This document shows positions 8,023 to 11,255 of a DNA stretch of 11,255 nt, in pieces. Below the pieces are notes generated by a model. The model did no database searches, was not told the origin of the DNA, and saw only the letters and a list, made by a program, of their open reading frames with translations. Origin of the DNA: Saccoglossus kowalevskii. Its lineage: Eukaryota > Hemichordata > Enteropneusta > Harrimaniidae. Positions within the stretch are counted from its first letter, which is position 1. Each line of letters opens with the position of its first letter. The translations under genes were made by a program, and so were the position numbers. The stretch covers positions 197,265 through 208,519 of the forward strand of contig NW_003156751.1 of assembly GCF_000003605.2 (NCBI RefSeq). The letters are read 5' to 3'.

Positions 8023-10868
8023 CTGCAAATAAACAAGTCAACACAGTTTAAATTGATATTATAAAAACATCTGCCAATTCTAACATTGAGTGAAAACATG
8101 TTCACCCGATGTTTTACAAGCATATTTTAATAAACTAAAGATACAACAAGAAATCCTTAAAACAATGTGCAGTCAGTTATTCTTCTATATTTTTATAAAA
8201 AAATCAGTCTGCCAAAATACTACAGATGCCAGATAAAAACTTCATTCAAATTGATAATAATGTACTATCAGTATGCCTTTGCTAGTAAATTACCACTCAG
8301 AACTAACTTATATGAGCTAGTCACACTAGTACATGCACATACTTCCCCACCCCCTGGTAATTACCTTAGCTGCAGCCACTATTTGTCTTGCTAACTTTGA
8401 TGGCATGTTTTCAATCTTCTTCACCAATTCATCTGGGCTTGTGTAAGCTAAATGGTTTAGCGTTTTATACCCCGCTTTTAACAGTTGTCTTGCACGGCCC
8501 TGAAACATAGTAAAATGCAAATAGTGATTCACTTTAAGGGTGTAAGTGAGCATGAATGAGCACATAAGATTTTTTAGGTGGTGGTATGAAATGCATTTTA
8601 ATCAAATAACTAAACCAGTGGGAAAAATACAAGACAATTTCGGCAATGCTTGCTTATTTTATGAAAAATATGTGTATATTCCAAATGAAAATTTCCACAA
8701 AAATATTTCCGAAAGTTGTAGCAGTGATTAGATAGTCCACCATTACCTGTTTAACACCTGGTATTTCAAGTAGTGGGACTAAATCTGCAGTAGCAAGATA
8801 AGAAAGCTCCTTCACTATCTGACCAAGAAGATGTTGGAATGCCCAGAATTCAGGAAGATCCTGTCAGTAAAAAAACAAACAATTAAATTATAAACTCCTT
8901 TTTTCTACTTTTCTCAGACACAAATTGGATGTACAAGAAACACAGATATACTGCATTTAACGAGGTAGACACAAAACAGTATGTCCGACAGCTGATAATA
9001 ATAACACAACAATGACTTTTTATCTTGACTCACAACTTACCTCTGTAAATCTATGAAGAGAAGATGCAAATGTAGCAGCTGATGAGAAGAGATTCTGTAG
9101 AAAGCCACGAGGTACATCAAACATGGCAGCAACAACCCAAATACTGTGTCGTTTCAGCACATACCATAACATTAAAGTGAGATAGAATCTGGCCACAATC
9201 TGCTCACAACCATCATTCTGTCAAGGTAAATAATTACCACATTGAAGATGACTACTGCATCAAAGAACAACTTTCGTGTACCACATTTTAAAAAATATCA
9301 TGTGACTAGTTTAGGGCACTCCAAATAATGGTCACCTGTGGTCTGGTTGTACCTTTTAAAATGTATGGTCATTATTGAAATTGTAATCTATCACTATATA
9401 TCTCATTTATAGCATTTCCCTGTACCTGTTTTATTTGTTAATTTTTGGTACTTACCTGTTTAACCTTTTGTCCCGCAGCTTTTCTTGCCAAACAACTCTC
9501 AGTAACACCAATCACTTCAACGATTTTAATTTCCACTTCATTTAGCCCTGAAAACTGTAACAATGGAAAAATAGTATTATGAATATGCTATCAATAGTAT
9601 GCATGTAGGGTTATTCAACATCACCTTGCACCTTGAGATGGTAGTTTTCAAGAATAAGCTGAAAAAAGCATGACAAAAATATGAGTCAAAAATAGAGAAT
9701 TGAAGATATAGTTATGAAATAAATAAATCTGACAGAATTCCACCCAAGGTAACTACATACCAAGTATCAAAGCAATTGAGCTGGTAGTTTTCAAGAAGAA
9801 GTCAAAAATGCAATTTTTGACGGGTGATTAATCTACATGAACAGCTTCTGCTCTGTCATCTAGGATAACAGTGGAGCTAAAAATGGGGTGCAGACAGGTA
9901 TGGTCCACATATCAATACACAGACCACTGCATTTCGGATGAATTTGTTATTGGTACAAAGTAATTCCTACCTCCTGTATGGCAACTAACAAGTGAAACAA
10001 TGATACTAAAAAGAGAATTTAAACTGATGTATAGAAGAAGTTAAATATTACCATTCAGTAAATATAATGCATTGCAAAAGTGCATTAAACAGGTGTGAAT
10101 CAGGTGTTCAATCTCTCATTCCTATGGTTTCAATTTAAATAATACACATGTGGGACAGCTATCTTGCAAGACAAACTGGTTAATATTACCTCAATAACAT
10201 ATCATTACAGTGGAGGAAACAAACAGGCTTACTCTTTTATAATAGTTCATCCAGTCAATTTTAATATTTTCATTCATATCTCTTGGTGTAACCAGATAGA
10301 GTAAATGCAAGGTATTTGTGACAACTAATCCATTCTCAGCTGCTTTCACCATATCATTGTAGATTGCTGGACATGTATCAATGTCAAGAGAACCTGTATA
10401 AAAAATGCATAAAAAATTAACTTTAATCCTATATTTACACTGATTTCTTTACATGCCAGAGAAAAATACATTTGAGTTTGATTCAATTATTGCCAATTGT
10501 TTGATTATAAAAATTTTACATATCAAATGAAATTTACTACCTGTCTGAAATGTGGATGAAATGACAGGTAGGTAGGCAGGCAGATGAATGGCTAAAAAAC
10601 TAGTAAACTAGTTTCGGTGGCAAAATAACAAGAGTGAAATATTATAATCATAAAATAGATTGCATATATGTATACCTTTAAAAGCTGCATGTCCTAATTT
10701 TGTAACTTCTAGTATAATACAATTTGCGTCTGTTTTCTCTTTGACTAGACCTAAATGTATGAGCTGGTCAATTGCTTGATGTATCTGCTGATCAATGTCA
10801 TGCAAACTCTGCACACAACATAATGTACACTTCATAAAATTACACACATCATTGCGTGTTTTTGTCAA
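7948..10868 (-). CDS. HELQ: HELQ-like DNA repair helicase, last seven coding exons (5' part outside the window)
   Basis: HELQ is a superfamily 2, Hel308-family 3'-5' DNA helicase. It acts in the nucleus on stalled forks, crosslinks and RAD51-dependent repair (family knowledge). Seven minus-strand exons join in frame: 10676-10868, 10233-10393, 9456-9554, 9041-9217, 8747-8860, 8365-8499 and 7948-8022. They total 954 nt, giving 317 residues and a TGA stop. Residues 1-65 fit the end of the winged helix, 66-210 the helical ratchet bundle, and 211-293 the helix-hairpin-helix domain with LLEIPGVKQGRAR at 240-252; a short charged tail follows. All six introns are GT-AG, and only one is in a non-zero phase. 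The family call rests on recognising HELQ C-terminal wording, such as LPEFW, the HhH and GRARQLLKAGY, in the right order. Vertebrate HELQ is about 1,100 residues, so roughly the last 30% is here and the Walker A and DEAH motor motifs are absent. POLQ is less likely because no polymerase domain follows and the reading frame ends after the HhH. Confidence 0.9.
8365..8499 (-). CDS. HELQ: HELQ exon F: second half of helix-hairpin-helix
   Basis: This exon has 45 codons (residues 249-293), from GRARQLLKAGYKTLNHLA to RQIVAAAK. The acceptor is GTTTCAG at 8500-8502 and the donor GTAATT begins at 8364. GRARQLLKAGY supplies the second HhH helix with its Arg and Lys contacts. It is followed by a SPDELVKKI segment and an ARQIV helix, the standard layout of Hel308 domain 5. 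In the genome this frame stays open on both sides into intron, which makes the open stretch look like a 79-codon ORF; only the middle is coding. Confidence 0.92.
8747..8860 (-). CDS. HELQ: HELQ exon E: first half of helix-hairpin-helix
   Basis: This exon has 38 codons (residues 211-248), from DLPEFWAFQHLL to LLEIPGVKQ, in phase 0. The acceptor is TGACAG at 8861-8863 and the donor GTAATG begins at 8746. LPEFW links the ratchet helix to the last domain. ADLVPLLEIPGVKQ is the first helix and hairpin of the HhH. The intron cuts the HhH between Gln 248 and Gly 249, so both exons are needed for a working DNA-binding hairpin. Confidence 0.9.
9041..9217 (-). CDS. HELQ: HELQ exon D: ratchet helix
   Basis: This is the second-longest coding exon here, with 59 codons (residues 152-210) in phase 0. 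It runs from NDGCEQIVARFYLTLMLW to SSLHRFTE. The acceptor is CTTGACAG and the donor GTAAGTTG. A long amphipathic helix (EQIVARFYLTLMLWYVLK) is followed by VPRGFLQNLFSSAATFASSL. That second segment matches the family pattern in which the V-P-x-G-x-(I/L)-Q segment begins the long ratchet helix that contacts single-stranded DNA in Hel308 structures. Confidence 0.88.
9456..9554 (-). CDS. HELQ: HELQ exon C: ratchet domain helices
   Basis: This exon has 33 codons (residues 119-151), beginning FSGLNEVEIKIVEVIGV and ending AAGQKVKQ, in phase 0 at both ends. The acceptor is TTACAG at 9555-9557. A second AG lies seven bases further in (TTTTCAG), but using it would shift the frame, so the first AG is taken. 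The donor GTAAGT starts at 9455 and matches the consensus well. The string ARKAAGQK resembles the basic loop before the main DNA-contacting helix in HELQ homologues. Confidence 0.85.
9633..9821. repeat. Diverged direct repeat pair and hairpin in the HELQ C-D-side intron
   Basis: In the 678 bp intron between exons B and C, TTGAG-A/C-TGGTAGTTTTCAAGAA occurs at 9633-9654 and 9776-9797. Weaker similarity continues to about 9670 and 9812. The second copy runs into GTCAAAAAT-GCA-ATTTTTGAC at 9801-9821, a perfect 9 bp stem with a 3 nt loop. This looks like a decayed dispersed element rather than regulatory sequence. Confidence 0.6.
10233..10393 (-). CDS. HELQ: HELQ exon B: start of helical ratchet domain
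   Basis: This 161 nt exon completes the split Gly codon and adds 53 codons (residues 65-118). The acceptor TATACAG precedes it, and the donor GTAAGC follows at 10232. It reads GSLDIDTCPAIYNDM, then GLVVTNTLHLLYLVTPRDM, and ends DWMNYYKR. The LHLLYLVTPRD stretch is characteristic of HELQ and Hel308 domain 4, where a buried helix precedes a TP turn. The DWM-x-Y ending is typical of animal HELQ. The exon contains no in-frame stop, and both junctions keep the frame. Confidence 0.88.
10537..10612. repeat. Intronic inverted repeats and a GGTA/GGCA microsatellite
   Basis: CTACCTGTC (10537-10545) is complementary to GACAGGTAG (10563-10571). The second arm continues into a short tetranucleotide run, GGTAGGTAGGCAGGCAG. 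Just after, AAACTAG and CTAGTTT form another small hairpin. All lie in the 282 bp intron between HELQ exons A and B. Confidence 0.6.
10676..10868 (-). CDS. HELQ: HELQ exon A: end of winged-helix domain
   Basis: This exon encodes 64 codons plus one base, starting LTKTRNDV and ending HAAFK with a split Gly codon. The acceptor is TTTACAG at 10869-10871 on the minus strand, and the donor GTATAC begins at 10675. The hydrophobic helix IHQAIDQLIHLGLV and the strand-like IILEVTKLGHAAFKG fit the end of the Hel308 winged helix, where a TxLG motif leads into the ratchet domain. The frame is fixed by the phase 1 junction to the next exon. The cysteine-rich stretch KCTLCCVQ is unusual, but I see no metal-site spacing in it. 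Earlier exons lie beyond 11255. Confidence 0.85.
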
Positions 10869-10899
10869 CTGTAAATGATAATAGAGTGTTTAATTAGTA
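10869..10899 (-). promoter_or_regulatory. HELQ 3' splice site with branch-point-like TACTAAT supplied by the tandem repeat
   Basis: On the sense strand, TACTAAT (10899 to 10893) is followed by a moderately pyrimidine-rich stretch and TTTACAG at the exon border. The presumed branch A at 10894 is 26 nt from the first exon base, inside the usual 18-40 nt range. The motif belongs to the first unit of the 58 bp array, and all seven units carry it. Its use as the branch site is inferred. Confidence 0.5.
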
Positions 10900-11255
10900 T
10901 ATCCATTTGGTATATTTGGTGCAGGACTGATAATTGGGTTAGAGTGTTTAATTAGTATATCCATTTGGTATATATGGTGCAGGACTGATAATTGAGTTAG
11001 AATGTTTAATTAGTATATCCATTTGGTATATATGGTGCAGGACTGATAATTGGGTTAGAATGTTTAATTAGTATATCCATTTGGTATATATGGTGCAGGA
11101 CTGATAATTGGGTTAGAATGTTTAATTAGTACCGGTACATCCATTTGGTATATATGGTGCAGGGCTGATAATTGGGTAAGAGTGTTTAATTAGTATATCC
11201 ATTTGGTATATATGGTGCAGGACTGATAATTGGGTTAGAGTGTTTAATTAGTACC
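10883..11255. repeat. 58 bp tandem repeat array in a HELQ intron (cut by window end)
   Basis: Six full units start at 10883, 10941, 10999, 11057, 11115 and 11179, and a seventh starts at 11237 and runs off the window. Units differ from each other at only a few positions, and those at 10999 and 11057 are identical, so the array is young or kept uniform. The unit at 11115 is 64 bp because AT is replaced by an 8 bp ACCGGTAC, making the palindrome GTACCGGTAC. The cut seventh unit also begins AGTACC, so that variant may recur. The array lies just upstream of HELQ exon A. No spacers or open frame are present. Confidence 0.95.

Noticed and set aside
8326-8565. A 79-codon minus-strand frame taken as a complete small gene
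   Set aside because: Only 8365-8499 is coding (HELQ exon F). The ends read through a clear acceptor and donor into intron.
8167-8731. Plus-strand open frames at 8167-8394 and 8546-8731
   Set aside because: They lie in and opposite HELQ introns and exon F and have no features of their own.
9547-9554. Alternative AG acceptor seven bases inside exon C
   Set aside because: Using it shifts the reading frame and breaks the HELQ match.
10608-10868. An 86-codon minus-strand frame as a separate gene starting at TTG
   Set aside because: The frame is HELQ exon A plus intron read-through. TTG is simply the first codon after the acceptor.
10883-11255. CRISPR-like array
   Set aside because: The units are directly contiguous 58 bp tandem repeats with no variable spacers, in a eukaryotic intron.

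Overview
This is a piece of animal nuclear DNA. It is AT-rich and mostly non-coding, with one gene split by short GT-AG introns. A degenerate tRNA-derived SINE-like block (about 2763-2834) and a stretch near 4168-4271 both remind me of dispersed repeats common in bivalve molluscs. My best guess is therefore a mollusc or a close lophotrochozoan relative; this is inference, and no single feature proves it.

Layout. Positions 1-155 hold the cut end of a 56-57 bp tandem repeat. Positions 156-7932 hold no gene I can support. That stretch is AT-rich sequence with scattered palindromes, short direct duplications, a CRE octamer, an RFX X-box-like palindrome, a pre-miRNA-sized hairpin and repeat remnants. 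Positions 7948-10868 on the minus strand hold the last seven coding exons of a HELQ (POLQ-like, Hel308-family DNA repair helicase) gene. The rest of that gene lies beyond the right edge. Positions 10883-11255 hold a very uniform 58 bp tandem array inside the next HELQ intron, also cut by the window end.

The HELQ exons join in frame into 317 C-terminal residues. They cover the end of the winged-helix domain, the helical ratchet domain, the helix-hairpin-helix domain and a short tail. The RecA-like motor domains are not in this window. All six complete introns (180-678 bp) have GT donors and AG acceptors.

The observation most worth following is that the 58 bp array stops 14 bp short of a HELQ exon. 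Each unit carries, on the gene's sense strand, a near-perfect branch-point motif (TACTAAT). The first copy sits 26 nt from the exon. I found no new multi-gene system; the window is one DNA-repair gene end plus an ordinary repeat-bearing flank.
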